Part shown: positions 1 to 9,167 of the stretch, in pieces
Position numbering within the stretch: position 1 is the stretch's first letter
Layout: every line of letters starts with the position of its first letter
From: Geodermatophilus saharensis
GTDB lineage: Bacteria; Actinomycetota; Actinomycetes; Mycobacteriales; Geodermatophilaceae
Direction: 5' to 3'
Assembly: GCF_900188205.1 (NCBI RefSeq)
Contig: NZ_FZOH01000007.1
Coordinates: forward strand, 118,709-182,708
Length of the DNA: 64,000 bases
Translations under genes and position numbers: made by a program
Notes under the pieces: generated by a model
What the model saw: only the letters and a program-made list of their open reading frames with translations
The model's database searches: none
What the model was told of the DNA's origin: nothing

Positions 1-82
1 ACATCGTCTCCGTCACGGTCCCCCCGCCGTCCGCCCTGACCGGCACGGTAGGCCACCGCGGCCGGGCGGGTAGGGCGCCACG

Positions 83-1003
83 GTGACCGTCTCCGCGCGC
101 ACCGGCCTCGACGACGTCGACGTCGTCCTCCTCGTGCACCGCGAGCCCCCCGAGCTGCTCGCTCGCCACCACGCGGCGCTCGCCGCGGCCACCGGCCCGG
201 GCTGGCGCGGCCGGGCGCTGCTGGTGGAGAACGACCCCGCGCCGCGCACCTCCGCCGCGGCGCGGGCCCTCCTGCGCCGGCGCTACCCGGACGCCGACCG
301 GTGGGTGCTGCGGGCGCCGCGCAACCTCGGCTTCGCCCGCGCCATGGACCTCGCCGTCGACGCCTGCCGCGGCCGCTACGTGGCGCTGGTCAACTCCGAC
401 GGCGAGCCCGAGCCGGGGATGCTGCACCGGCTGGCCGAGGTCCTCGACGCCGAGCCGGCCGCGGTGTGGGCGGCGCCGGCCGTCGAGGGCCCGGGCGAGG
501 AGGACCACCCGCCCGGCCCGCCGTTCGCCGCCGACGACCTGCCCGGCACCGCGCTGCTCCTCCGCCGGGAGGAGTTCCTCGCCGCCGGCGGCTTCGACCC
601 GCTGTACTTCTTCTACAACGAGGACCGCGACGCCTCCCGGCGGCTGCGCGCCGCCGGGCACCTGCTGCTGCGCGTCCCCGGCACCCGCTTCCGGCACGGC
701 AAGGACGGCCCCCGCGCCGGGCTGCTGCGCGAGTGGCACTACGCCCGGACGGCGCAGGTGCTCGTCCCGCAGCACGCCCGCCGCCCGGTCCGGGAGACGG
801 CGGCCTTCCTCGCCCGCCGGCCGCTGGCCGTGGCCCGGCACCTGCGCGACGGCGACCCGGCCGGCGCCGCCGGCATCGCGCTGGCCCTGCTCGAGCTGCC
901 GCGCTCGCTGGCGCTGGCCGCCGCCCGCCGCCGCCGGCCCTGGGACGGCGACCGGCTGGCGGCCTGGCTCGACCGGCACCGGCTGCCGGTCACCCCCCCC
1001 TAA
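83..1003 (+). CDS. Family 2 glycosyltransferase
   Basis: Predicted nucleotide-sugar-dependent glycosyltransferase for surface glycan assembly; donor and acceptor cannot be read from sequence. The 306-residue protein shows the GT-A layout: first strand VDVVLLVH (12-19), [10 protein letters not shown] (80-89), then NSDGE (104-108) where the metal-binding NPD/DXD motif normally lies, and [12 protein letters not shown] (178-189) carrying the acidic pair that usually includes the catalytic base. The last third is Arg/Ala-rich. The GTG start is the first one that keeps strand 1; no strong ribosome binding site precedes it. Its TAA stop overlaps the converging ppc stop by four bases. The fold is clear, the specific sugar is not. 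Confidence 0.8.
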   Translation: MTVSARTGLDDVDVVLLVHREPPELLARHHAALAAATGPGWRGRALLVENDPAPRTSAAARALLRRRYPDADRWVLRAPRNLGFARAMDLAVDACRGRYVALVNSDGEPEPGMLHRLAEVLDAEPAAVWAAPAVEGPGEEDHPPGPPFAADDLPGTALLLRREEFLAAGGFDPLYFFYNEDRDASRRLRAAGHLLLRVPGTRFRHGKDGPRAGLLREWHYARTAQVLVPQHARRPVRETAAFLARRPLAVARHLRDGDPAGAAGIALALLELPRSLALAAARRRRPWDGDRLAAWLDRHRLPVTPP

Positions 1004-3822
1004 CCGCTGTTGCGCAGCGCGGTGGCGATCCCGTTGATGGTCAGCTGGATGTTGCGGCGCACCAGCTCGTCGTCGTCGCCGGTGCGGCGGCGGCGCAGCA
1101 TCTCCACCTGCAGGTGGTGCAGCGGCTCCAGGTAGGGGAAGCGGTTGCGGATCGAGCGCACCAGCGACGGGTTGTCGGCGAGCAGGTGGTCGTCGCCGGT
1201 GACGGCCAGCAGCACCCGGCAGGAGCGCTCGTGCTCGGCGGTGATCTGGTCGAACACCCGCGCCCGCAGCTCCTCGTCGGGCACCAGCCCGGCGTAGCGG
1301 GCGGCCAGGTCGAGGTCGGTCTTGGCCAGCACCATCCCCATGTTCGACAGCACGGTGCGCAGGAACGGCCAGCGCCGGTGCAGCTCCTGCAGCCGGGCCA
1401 GTCGCGCTGCGCTGTTCCCGGGACCGTCGCCGTCGATCCACGACTCCAGCGCCGTCCCGGTGCCGTACCAGCCGGGCAGCATGATCCGCGCCTGCGACCA
1501 GCTGAACACCCAGGGGATGGCGCGCAGGTCGGCGATGCGGTCGCCGGCCTTGCGGGAGGGCGGGCGGCTGCCGATGTTGAGCTCGGCGAGCTCCCGGATT
1601 GGCGTCGCGGCGCGGAACCACTCCACGAACCCCGGGGTCTCGTGCACCAGCGCCCGGTAGGCGGCCTGCGCGCGGGCGGCGAGGTCGTCGAGCAGCGCGT
1701 AGGCGTCCTCGGCGTCGTCGCCGAGCCCCTCGACGTCGAGCAGCGTGGCCTCCAGGGTGGCCGCGACCAGCGCCTCGAGGTTGCGCCGCGCGAGGTCCGG
1801 CTCGCCGTACTTGGCCGCGATCACCTCGCCCTGCTCGGTGATCCGCAGCGCGCCGGCCACCGCACCCGGCGGCTGGGCGCGGATCGCCTCGTAGCTCGGC
1901 CCGCCGCCGCGGCCGACCGTGCCCCCGCGGCCGTGGAAGAGCCGCAGCCGCACGCCCTCCCGCCGCGCCACCTCCACCAGCGCCAGCTCGGCCCGGTACA
2001 GCGCCCAGTTGGCGGCGAGGTAGCCGCCGTCCTTGTTGCTGTCGGAGTAGCCGAGCATGACCTCCTGCGCGTCGCCGCGGCTGCGCACCAGCGCCCGGTA
2101 CAGCGGCTGGGCGAGGACGGCGGTCATGGTCTCGCCGGCGGCCTGCAGGTCGGCGATGGTCTCGAACAGCGGCGAGATGCCCACCGGGCACGACGGGCCC
2201 GCCGGCCCGTCCGGGTCGAGCAGCCCGACCTCCTTGAGCAGGACGGCGACCTCGAGCACGTCGCTGACCGACTCGCACATGCTGATCACGTAGTTCGGGA
2301 TCGCCCGCGGGCCCAGCAGCGCCACCTGCTCGGCGGCGGCGACCAGCAGGTCGAGCTCCCCGCGGGCGAGCTCGGACAGCTGCGCGTCGGGCCGCACCAG
2401 CGGCCGGCGCAGCCGCAGCTCGCCGGCCAGCAGCTCCACCCGCGCGGCCTCGTCGAGCTCGGCGTAGTCCGGGCACACGCCGGCCCAGGCCAGCAGCTCG
2501 CCGACGACCTCCTCGTGGACGGCGGAGTTCTGCCGCATGTCCAGCCCGGCGAGGTGGAAGCCGAACACCTCGACGGCGTCGCGCAGCCGGGCCAGCCGGT
2601 CGTCGGCCAGCGCCCCGGCGCCGTGGCTGCGCAGCGAGGCGTCGACGACGGCGAGGTCGGCGAGCAGCTCGCCGGGCTCGTCGTAGGGCGGGAGGTCGGC
2701 CACCGGCGGCACGCCCGGCACCCGCCCGAGGACCCGCCGCGCGGTGGCCGCCAGCCGGGCGTGGATGCCGTTGACCGCCCGCCGGTAGGGCTCGTCGGCG
2801 CGGAACGGCGAGTCGTCGCGGGAGGCCTCGGCCAGGTGGGACAGCTCCGGCGTCGGGGTGACCAGCCGGTCGGACATCGACAGCTCGCGGTAGAGCCCCA
2901 CCAGCTCGCCGAGGTGGTGGGTCAGCGCGGTCTCGGCGTGCCGGGTGCTGGCCCGGCGGACCGCCTCGGCGGTCACGAACGGGTTGCCGTCGCGGTCACC
3001 GCCGATCCACGAGCCCGGCTGCAGCACCGGCTGGGTGGGCAGCCCGCTGCCGGGCCAGCGCGCGCCCAGCTCCCGGCGCAGGTCGGCGTTGATCTCGGGC
3101 ACCACGCGGAACAGCGAGAGGTCGTAGTAGCGCAGCGCCTCGTCGATCTCGTCGGTCAGCCGCAGCCGCGACAGCCGCAGCAGCGCCGTCTGCCAGAGCG
3201 TGAGCACCGCGCGCTCCAGCTCCGCGGACCAGGCCGCCTCGTCGACCTCACCGGGCGCCATCCGGTCGCGCCGGCGGATCAGCTCGGTGACCTGCTGCTG
3301 CACCTGCGAGATGGTCGTGCGGCGCACCTCGGTGGGGTGCGCGGTGACCACCGGGACCACCAGCGCGCCGGCCAGCTCGCGGGCGACGGCGTCGGGGTCG
3401 AGGCCGGCCCGGTCGAGGAGGGCGAAGGTGGCCGCCAGGCTGCCCGGCTGCGGCGGGGAGCCGGCGCGGCGGTGGTGCCGGCGGCGGCGCTCGTGGTGCA
3501 GGTCCTCGGCGAGGTTGGCCAGCAGCGAGAAGTGGCTGAACGCGCGGATGACGTGGTTGGCCGCGCGGACGTCGAGGTCGCCCAGGCGGTGCGCGAGGCC
3601 GGTCCGGTCGGTCTCCGAGCGGCGCACCGCGAAGGCCTGCACACGGGTGGACTCGACCAGGTCCAGCACGTCGTCGCCGGACTGCTCGCGGATGACCTCG
3701 CCGAGGACACGGCCCAGCAACCGGATGTCCTCGCGCAGCGGGGCGTCGTCGGCCCGGCCGCCGCCCTCCGGGTCGCGCCCGGGCAGGCGGAGGTCGGCGA
3801 CGTCGACGGTGGCTTCCGACAT
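1000..3822 (-). CDS. ppc: Phosphoenolpyruvate carboxylase
   Basis: Adds bicarbonate to phosphoenolpyruvate to give oxaloacetate, the anaplerotic supply for the TCA cycle in the cytoplasm. All family landmarks are present in order: [11 protein letters not shown] with the catalytic His, [23 protein letters not shown], the glycine loop [32 protein letters not shown] and [16 protein letters not shown]. The C-terminus [12 protein letters not shown] ends in NSG, close to the usual NTG. At 940 residues it is of normal length. I start it at ATG 3822 ([10 protein letters not shown]); the frame stays open upstream, but that part has no family similarity. It diverges from the SMP-30 gene with a 57-base gap. 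The citrate synthase at 11.2 kb uses its product. Confidence 0.97.
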   Translation of the reverse strand: MSEATVDVADLRLPGRDPEGGGRADDAPLREDIRLLGRVLGEVIREQSGDDVLDLVESTRVQAFAVRRSETDRTGLAHRLGDLDVRAANHVIRAFSHFSLLANLAEDLHHERRRRHHRRAGSPPQPGSLAATFALLDRAGLDPDAVARELAGALVVPVVTAHPTEVRRTTISQVQQQVTELIRRRDRMAPGEVDEAAWSAELERAVLTLWQTALLRLSRLRLTDEIDEALRYYDLSLFRVVPEINADLRRELGARWPGSGLPTQPVLQPGSWIGGDRDGNPFVTAEAVRRASTRHAETALTHHLGELVGLYRELSMSDRLVTPTPELSHLAEASRDDSPFRADEPYRRAVNGIHARLAATARRVLGRVPGVPPVADLPPYDEPGELLADLAVVDASLRSHGAGALADDRLARLRDAVEVFGFHLAGLDMRQNSAVHEEVVGELLAWAGVCPDYAELDEAARVELLAGELRLRRPLVRPDAQLSELARGELDLLVAAAEQVALLGPRAIPNYVISMCESVSDVLEVAVLLKEVGLLDPDGPAGPSCPVGISPLFETIADLQAAGETMTAVLAQPLYRALVRSRGDAQEVMLGYSDSNKDGGYLAANWALYRAELALVEVARREGVRLRLFHGRGGTVGRGGGPSYEAIRAQPPGAVAGALRITEQGEVIAAKYGEPDLARRNLEALVAATLEATLLDVEGLGDDAEDAYALLDDLAARAQAAYRALVHETPGFVEWFRAATPIRELAELNIGSRPPSRKAGDRIADLRAIPWVFSWSQARIMLPGWYGTGTALESWIDGDGPGNSAARLARLQELHRRWPFLRTVLSNMGMVLAKTDLDLAARYAGLVPDEELRARVFDQITAEHERSCRVLLAVTGDDHLLADNPSLVRSIRNRFPYLEPLHHLQVEMLRRRRTGDDDELVRRNIQLTINGIATALRNSG

Positions 3823-3879
3823 GGCCCGCAGTATCGACCGCCCGTGTGACGGGCAGGTGTCCCGGGCACCTGGACGGGG

Positions 3880-4779
3880 GTGGAGACCCTGCGCGCCACC
3901 CCCGCCTCCGCCTCGCCCGCCGACCACGGCGAGGGCCCGACCTGGGACGACGCCCGCGGCGAGCTGCTGTGGGTCGACATCTCCGCGGGCACGGTCCGCC
4001 GTGGCGCCGTCGACGGCGAGGACGTGCGCGACACCGGGTCGCTGCGCGCCGGGGACACCGTCGGCGTCGTCGTCCCCGCCGCGGCCGGTGGCTGGCTGAC
4101 CGGCGCCGGGGGTGGGTTCACCCACGTCGCCGAGGACGGCACCGCGCGCGTGCTGGTCGACCTGGCCGGCGAGGGCGGTGGGGAGGCCGACGGCGGCACC
4201 CGGATGAACGACGGCAAGTGCGACCGTGCGGGGCGCTTCTACGCCGGGACGATGGCCTTCGACGAGCGGCCCGGCGCCGGCACCCTCTACCGGCTCGACA
4301 CCGACGGCACCGTCACCACCGTGCGGGAGGGGCTGACCGTGTCCAACGGCCTGGGCTGGTCACCCGACGGCCGCACGGTGTACCTGACCGACTCCGGGCC
4401 CGGCCTGGTGCACGCCTTCGCCTACGACCCGGGCAGCGGCGCCTTCACCGGCGGCCGGGTGCTGCTGGAGACCGGCGGTCCCGACGGCGTCGCCGACGGG
4501 CTGACCGTCGACGACGAGGGCTGCCTGTGGACCGCGATGTGGGGCGGCGGCCAGGTGCGCCGCTGGTCGCCCGAGGGGGAACTGCTCGCCGTCGTCGAGG
4601 TGGGCGTGGCGAACACGTCGAGCTGCGCGTTCACCGGCGACCTGCTGGTCGTCAGCACCGCGAGGGGCGACGAGGACGAGCCCGACGCCGGCCGGCTGTT
4701 CACCGTGCGGCCGGGGGTGTCGGGCCCGGCCGCGGAGCCCTACCGGGGCCCGCTGGCCGGCCTCCGCCAGGTCGTCTAG
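3880..4779 (+). CDS. SMP-30/gluconolactonase family hydrolase
   Basis: Six-bladed beta-propeller of the regucalcin/gluconolactonase family, which hydrolyses sugar lactones with one divalent metal. Of 299 residues, expected metal-ligand regions are visible: GEGPTWDD (about 17-24, ligand Glu), RMNDGKCD (about 109-116, Asn), [10 protein letters not shown] (about 149-158, Asn) and DGLTVDDEG (about 206-214, Asp). The GTG start follows a weak G-rich stretch and shares the short promoter region with ppc. An imperfect palindrome follows the stop and probably ends transcription. Substrate is unknown; gluconolactone, other aldonolactones or an unrelated ester are all possible. The family call is firm. 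Confidence 0.88.
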   Translation: METLRATPASASPADHGEGPTWDDARGELLWVDISAGTVRRGAVDGEDVRDTGSLRAGDTVGVVVPAAAGGWLTGAGGGFTHVAEDGTARVLVDLAGEGGGEADGGTRMNDGKCDRAGRFYAGTMAFDERPGAGTLYRLDTDGTVTTVREGLTVSNGLGWSPDGRTVYLTDSGPGLVHAFAYDPGSGAFTGGRVLLETGGPDGVADGLTVDDEGCLWTAMWGGGQVRRWSPEGELLAVVEVGVANTSSCAFTGDLLVVSTARGDEDEPDAGRLFTVRPGVSGPAAEPYRGPLAGLRQVV

Positions 4780-4783
4780 CTGC

Positions 4784-4805
4784 GGGCACTTCCGCGGATG
4801 TGCCC
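4784..4805. terminator. Palindrome between convergent genes (family 1, copy 1)
   Basis: Arms GGGCAC and GTGCCC enclose TTCCGCGGAT. This is a degenerate copy of the palindrome at 42870-42887 and 51629-51666. It sits between two converging genes and probably acts as a terminator in both directions. Confidence 0.5.
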
Positions 4806-4821
4806 GGGAGGGGCGGTGGGG

Positions 4822-5682
4822 TCAGCTGTCCTGCAGCAGCGCCAGCGCGGCGGCGGCCAGCTGGTCGCCGGCGTCGGCGCCGCGCCGGAACTCCTCGGCG
4901 GCGCCGGCGAGGTCGCCGCGGTCGGCCAGCAGCACGCCCAGGTTGTGGTGGCAGTAGGTGTCCCCGGCGTGGATGCCGGCGCGGTAGGCCTCCTCGGCCG
5001 CCTCGTCGTCGGCGAGCTCCTCCCGGTAGAGGTTGCCCAGCGGCAGCCACGCCACCTGCTCACCGAGCTTCGCGCCGCGCTCGAGCACCGAGCGGGCCTC
5101 CACCGCGCGGCCGGTCTGCAGCAGCAGCGCGGCGAGGTCGGCGCGGGCGGCCGGGAAGTAGGTGGCACCGGCGCGCAGCCGGTCCTCCAGCGACGGGTCG
5201 AGGGTGGCGCACCACTGCCAGCAGGCGGCGACGGCGTCGGCCTCCTCGTTGCCGGCGGCGGCGAGCTCCTGGGCCACGGCCAGCGCGTGCTCGCGCTCCC
5301 CCTGCTCGCGCAGCAGGAACGCCAGCTGCAGGCCGCCCTCGGTGTCGCCGGCCTCCGCCGCGCCCCGGTAGGCCTCCATCGCGCCGGCGAGGTCGCCGAG
5401 CTGCTCGAGCACCAGGCCCAGGTTGCGCCAGGCGTCGATCTCCCCGCCGGCCAGCGCCACCTCGTAGGCGTCCACGGCCTCGGTCCAGCGCTCCTGCGCG
5501 GCGAGGCTGTTGCCCAGGTCGTAGTAGCCGGTGACGTCGCCGAGGGCCGCCGCGCGGCGGAAGCACCACTCGGCGTCGGTCTGCCGGCCGGCCTCGGCGA
5601 GGTCGCAGCCCAGCTCGATGAGCTCGTCGGCGTCCTCGGAGGCCTGCAGCCGCCAGAGGCGTGCGTCCAGGTCCTCCGTCAT
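4822..5682 (-). CDS. TPR/Sel1-like repeat protein
   Basis: Hypothetical all-helical repeat protein, likely a protein-protein interaction scaffold. From the ATG at 5682 (MTEDLDARLW) it has 286 residues made of helix pairs spaced about 34-38 residues, for example GYYDLGNSLAAQERWTEAVD, AWRNLGLVLEQLGDLAGAME, WLPLGNLYREELADDEAAEE and CHHNLGVLLADRGDLAGAAE. The later repeats show the A/G-rich Sel1 pattern. No signal peptide or membrane segment is visible. A GTG at 5739 would add 19 residues (MTSLSGRACAQ); I prefer the ATG because the repeat-like helices begin there, but neither start has a strong ribosome binding site. It faces the lactonase gene across a palindrome. Partners are unknown. Confidence 0.75.
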   Translation of the reverse strand: MTEDLDARLWRLQASEDADELIELGCDLAEAGRQTDAEWCFRRAAALGDVTGYYDLGNSLAAQERWTEAVDAYEVALAGGEIDAWRNLGLVLEQLGDLAGAMEAYRGAAEAGDTEGGLQLAFLLREQGEREHALAVAQELAAAGNEEADAVAACWQWCATLDPSLEDRLRAGATYFPAARADLAALLLQTGRAVEARSVLERGAKLGEQVAWLPLGNLYREELADDEAAEEAYRAGIHAGDTYCHHNLGVLLADRGDLAGAAEEFRRGADAGDQLAAAALALLQDS

Positions 5683-5799
5683 GACGCCGATGATGTCGGC
5701 CCTGACCTGGGCGCACGCCCTCCCGGAGAGTGAGGTCACCCCAACGTGTCCGGGCCTCGTCCGGGCGGGTGTCCCCGGCCCGGACGGGGCCCGGCGGAC

Positions 5800-6981
5800 T
5801 CACGCCCGGCCGGCCCGGAGGGCCTCCTTCAGCTTGGTCTTCCCGCTGGTCCGCAGCAGCGCGCCGGAGTACACCCGACCGCCGAGACGGACCACCAGCG
5901 CGATGGCCACCAGCATGAGGACGACGGCCACCGCGACCTCCCACGCCGCCACGTCACCGGCGGCCTGGCGCACCGGCATGACCATGGGCGACAGGCCCGG
6001 CACGAAGGAGGTCACCACCGCCGCGGTCCCGTCCGGGTCGCCGGCGGCCTGGATGGCCACGACGAAGCCGACGAAGAGCACCAGGGTCGCCGGGGTGAGC
6101 ACGCTGCCGAGGTCCTCCTGCCGGCTGACCAGCGAGGCGGCGACGGCGAACAGCGAGGCGAACAGGGCATAGCCGAGGACGAACCAGAACAGCACCCACC
6201 CGACCGTGCCGATCAGGTCGCCGGGCACGTCGACGACGTCGAACGCCAGCGCGCCGCCCACGCCGATGACGGCGATCAGCGCGATCTGCGCCAGCCCGAG
6301 CGCGCCGAGGCCGAGGATCTTGCCGGCGAGCAGGTGCCAGGGTCGCATCGTCGCCAGCAGCAGCTCCACCACCCGGCTGGCCTTCTCCTCCACCACGCCC
6401 TGCGCGACGAACTGGCCGAACAGGACGATCAGGCTGTAGAGCAGGACGACGCCGACCAGGGCGACGGCGGTGCGCTGACCGGCGGCCGCGGAGGACTCGT
6501 CGAGCGCGGTGACCGTCAGCTGCGGCAGGCCGCCCGGGTCGACGCCGGCCTCGGTGAGCACCCGCTGCAGGGCCACCGCGCCGACGGCCCCGGACACCAG
6601 CCCCTCGACCGTGGGGTCGGACTCGCGCACCAGCAGCTCCGGGGCGCCGCCGGTGGCGCCGAGCACGGCGGCGTCGACGTCCTCGTCCTCGACGGCGGTG
6701 CGCGCCGCGACGTCGTCGTCGAGCCCGACGACGGTGACGTCGCGGCCGAGCAGCTCGCCCTGCGCCTCCAGCGCCGGGCCGAGCGCGCCGGGGTCGCCGA
6801 CGACGCCGATGCGGTTCTCGTCGCTGCCGGAGTTCACCACCGCCTGGAAGACCAGGATGCCGAGGATGATCAGCAGCATCACCGCGGAGCTGACCAGGAA
6901 AGTCTTGTCGCGCAGCCGGGTGGAGACCTCGCGCGCGGCGACCAGCCGGACCAGCTGCCCGCTCGACAGGGGGGCGCTCAC
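5800..6981 (-). CDS. ABC-2 type transporter permease (NatB-like)
   Basis: Membrane half of an exporter whose ATPase is the gene just upstream in the same operon; by family it may export Na+, a drug or a lipid-like substrate. The 393-residue protein has the ABC2_membrane_3 plan: one N-terminal membrane helix (SAVMLLIILGILVFQAVV, about 31-48), a large outside domain of roughly 150 residues, then five hydrophobic segments in the C-terminal half, with the conserved EEKASRVVELLLATMRPWHL before helix 3. The GTG start overlaps the upstream TGA as GTGA, indicating translational coupling. It ends in a basic tail (KTKLKEALRAGRA). Substrate not determinable. Confidence 0.85.
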   Translation of the reverse strand: MSAPLSSGQLVRLVAAREVSTRLRDKTFLVSSAVMLLIILGILVFQAVVNSGSDENRIGVVGDPGALGPALEAQGELLGRDVTVVGLDDDVAARTAVEDEDVDAAVLGATGGAPELLVRESDPTVEGLVSGAVGAVALQRVLTEAGVDPGGLPQLTVTALDESSAAAGQRTAVALVGVVLLYSLIVLFGQFVAQGVVEEKASRVVELLLATMRPWHLLAGKILGLGALGLAQIALIAVIGVGGALAFDVVDVPGDLIGTVGWVLFWFVLGYALFASLFAVAASLVSRQEDLGSVLTPATLVLFVGFVVAIQAAGDPDGTAAVVTSFVPGLSPMVMPVRQAAGDVAAWEVAVAVVLMLVAIALVVRLGGRVYSGALLRTSGKTKLKEALRAGRA

Positions 6982-7904
6982 GCGGCGACCTCCTGGCGGG
7001 CGGCCTGCTGCGCGGGGTCGGCGACGGCCTCGCGGAACAGCTCCACGAGGGTGGCCTGCCGCCAGGCGAAGTGGGTGACCCGGCCGGTGCGCAGCGCGGC
7101 GGCCAGCACGGCCTGGTCGTCGGCGCCCTCGGCGAGATCCAGCAGGGTGTCGCCGGCCTGCTCGGAGACGACGGAGACGCCGGGGACGGCGCCGGCCCAG
7201 CCCGGCGCGGCGTCGGGGACGACGACCCGCAGCACCCGCCCGGACTCCCGGCGCCGCAGCTCCTCGACGGTGCCGGTGGCGACCATGCGGCCGCGCGCGA
7301 GGATGCCGACGGAGTCGCACAGCCGCTCGACGAGGTCGAGCTGGTGGCTGGAGAACACCACCGGCACGCCCCCGCGGCACTGCTCCAGCAGCGCGTCGGC
7401 GAGCGCGTCGACGCCGACCGGGTCCAGGCCGCTGAACGGCTCGTCGAGGATGAGCACCTCGGGCCGGCTGACCAGCGCGGCGGCCAGCTGCACGCGCTGC
7501 TGGTTGCCCAGCGACAGCTCCTCCACGCGGGACCGGCGGCGCTCGCCCAGGCCCAGCCGGCCGGCCCACTCCTCGGCGGCGCGGGCGGCCGCGGCGGCGT
7601 CGAGGCCGTGCAGGCGGGCGAAGTAGGTCAGCTGCTCGCCGACCCGCATCTTCGGGTAGAGCCCGCGCTCCTCCGGCATGTAGCCGATGCGGCGGCGCGA
7701 CTCCTCGTCCAGCGGCCGGCCGCGCCAGCGGACCTCGCCGGCGTCGGCGCGGGCCAGGCCCATCGCGATCCGCATCGTCGTCGTCTTCCCGGCCCCGTTG
7801 GACCCGCAGAAGCCGAACATCGAACCGGGGGCGACGGTGAAGCCGACGCCCTCCAGCACGTGGTGGTCCCCGTAGCTCTTGTGGAGCCCGTCGAACTCGA
7901 GCAC
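6978..7904 (-). CDS. ABC transporter ATP-binding protein (NatA-like)
   Basis: Cytoplasmic ATPase of the two-gene exporter with 5800-6981. In its 308 residues: Walker A GSNGAGKTTT (34-43), Q-loop region YMPEERGLYPKM, the signature in the variant form LSLGNQQRVQLA (LSLGN instead of LSGGQ, typical of this NatA-like group), Walker B VLILDEPFSGLDP and the switch His in FSSHQLDLVE. About 90 residues beyond the ATPase core form the C-terminal regulatory extension common in ABC-2 ATPases. GTG start with a good AGGAG six bases or so upstream. Divergent from the udgX gene, so the 130 bases between them hold both promoters. Confidence 0.92.
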   Translation of the reverse strand: MLEFDGLHKSYGDHHVLEGVGFTVAPGSMFGFCGSNGAGKTTTMRIAMGLARADAGEVRWRGRPLDEESRRRIGYMPEERGLYPKMRVGEQLTYFARLHGLDAAAAARAAEEWAGRLGLGERRRSRVEELSLGNQQRVQLAAALVSRPEVLILDEPFSGLDPVGVDALADALLEQCRGGVPVVFSSHQLDLVERLCDSVGILARGRMVATGTVEELRRRESGRVLRVVVPDAAPGWAGAVPGVSVVSEQAGDTLLDLAEGADDQAVLAAALRTGRVTHFAWRQATLVELFREAVADPAQQAARQEVAA

Positions 7905-8034
7905 CGCTCCTCATCCCGTCGTCGGCCCCGTGCGCGCCCGACGTTATCGGTGCCCGGTGACGGGTTGCGGTCCGACGCGGGACCGGAAGGTGATCCACCT
8001 CGCGCGGCCGCTGGACGTGGGGTGTCATCGGTCC

Positions 8035-8712
8035 ATGAGCCAGGAGAACCACCCCGCCTCCCCACCCTCGGGCGTCGGGCTGGAGGGGCTGCGCGCGGCG
8101 GCGGCCGGCTGCCGGGCGTGCGAGCTGTGGGAGCCGGCCACCCAGACGGTGTTCGGCGAGGGCCCGGAGACCGCGCGCATCGTCTTCGTCGGCGAGCAGC
8201 CCGGCGACCAGGAGGACCGCCGGGGTGAGCCCTTCGTCGGCCCGGCCGGCCGGCTGCTGGACCGGGCGCTCGAGGAGGCCGGCATCGAGCGGCGCGACGC
8301 CTACGTCACCAACGCCGTGAAGCACTTCCGGTTCACCCCGACGGCCAAGCGGCGGATCCACCAGTCGCCGGGCGCCGAGCACATCCGCGCGTGCCGGCCG
8401 TGGCTGGAGGCGGAGTTCGAGGTGCTCAAGCCCGAGGTCGTCGTCTGCCTGGGGGCGACGGCGGCCAAGGCGCTGATCTCGCCGTCGTTCCGGATCACCA
8501 AGGACCGCGGGGTGCTCATGCCGTGGACGCCGCCGGGTGTCGCGCGGGCCGAGCAGGGCGACGACGAGGCCGACGAGGAGGCCCCCGCCCAGACCTGGGT
8601 GCTCGCGACCGCGCACCCCTCGGCGGTGCTGCGGGTGCCCGACGAGGAGCGGCCCAAGGCCTACGACGCGCTCGTCGCCGACCTGCGCGTCGTCGCCGGC
8701 GCGCTGGCCTGA
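8035..8712 (+). CDS. udgX: UdgX-type uracil-DNA glycosylase, Fe-S
   Basis: Family 4-like uracil-DNA glycosylase of the UdgX subgroup, which excises uracil and then stays covalently bound to the DNA abasic site through a histidine. The diagnostic loop KRRIH is at 105-109, with the bonding His at residue 109; GEQPGDQED (53-61) and the HPS motif (194-196) complete the active site. Four cysteines (26, 29, 120, 138) fit the 4Fe-4S site of the superfamily. An acidic insert (about 174-184) separates the core from the HPS strand. ATG start, weak ribosome binding site. The gene is followed after 11 bases by the Ohr gene in the same direction, probably one damage-response transcript. Confidence 0.93.
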   Translation: MSQENHPASPPSGVGLEGLRAAAAGCRACELWEPATQTVFGEGPETARIVFVGEQPGDQEDRRGEPFVGPAGRLLDRALEEAGIERRDAYVTNAVKHFRFTPTAKRRIHQSPGAEHIRACRPWLEAEFEVLKPEVVVCLGATAAKALISPSFRITKDRGVLMPWTPPGVARAEQGDDEADEEAPAQTWVLATAHPSAVLRVPDEERPKAYDALVADLRVVAGALA

Positions 8713-8723
8713 GGGGCGAGGCC

Positions 8724-9167
8724 GTGGACCGGCTCTACACCGCCGAGGCCACCGCCACCGGCGCCCGCACCGGGGAGGTCGCCTCCTCCGACGGACGGCT
8801 GGCCGTGGCGCTGTCCCGGCCGGCCGAGATGGGCGGCGACGGCGGCCCGGGCACCAACCCCGAGCAGCTGTTCGCCGCCGGGTACGCCGCCTGCTTCCAC
8901 AGCGCCATGCGCTTCTCGCTGGGGCCGCTGGGCCTGTCCCCGGCGGCGCTGGCGGGCTCCTCGGTCACCGCCCGGGTGCACTTCCTGCGCGGGGAGCCCG
9001 GCGACTTCGGTCTCGCCGTCGACCTCACCGGCCACCTGCCCGCCCTCGACGCCGGGCAGGCGCGGGCGCTGATGGAGCGCACCCACACCGTCTGCCCCTA
9101 CTCGCGGGCCACCCTGGGCAACGTCGAGGTCGGCCTGCACGTCGCGGAGGGTCAGCCGGGCGGCTGA
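8724..9167 (+). CDS. Ohr/OsmC family organic hydroperoxide reductase
   Basis: Thiol peroxidase that reduces organic hydroperoxides, often with lipoyl-linked reductants. The 147-residue protein has the two active cysteines of the family: Cys57 in AACFHSAM and Cys124 in TVCPYSRA, and the Ohr N-terminus LYTAEATATGARTGEV including the catalytic Arg15. Length is typical of Ohr rather than the slightly shorter or longer OsmC subfamilies. GTG start behind GAGGGGCGAG. It follows udgX by 11 bases and overlaps the 3' end of the converging MFS gene by 16 bases. No OhrR-type regulator is adjacent; co-transcription with udgX is inferred from spacing. Confidence 0.9.
   Translation: MDRLYTAEATATGARTGEVASSDGRLAVALSRPAEMGGDGGPGTNPEQLFAAGYAACFHSAMRFSLGPLGLSPAALAGSSVTARVHFLRGEPGDFGLAVDLTGHLPALDAGQARALMERTHTVCPYSRATLGNVEVGLHVAEGQPGG

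Noticed and set aside
990..1000. Run of eight C before the glycosyltransferase stop as a phase-variable tract
   Set aside because: Short, at the very C-terminus, and in high-GC DNA such runs are common; any slip would change only the last two residues.
301..3849. Long plus-strand open frame (over 1100 codons) across the glycosyltransferase and ppc
   Set aside because: Arg/Gln/His/Val-rich composition typical of antisense frames in high-GC DNA; ppc on the other strand accounts for the sequence.
5746..7626. 626-codon plus-strand frame across the ABC exporter genes
   Set aside because: His/Gln/Asp-rich shadow frame; the minus strand has Walker motifs and membrane helices.
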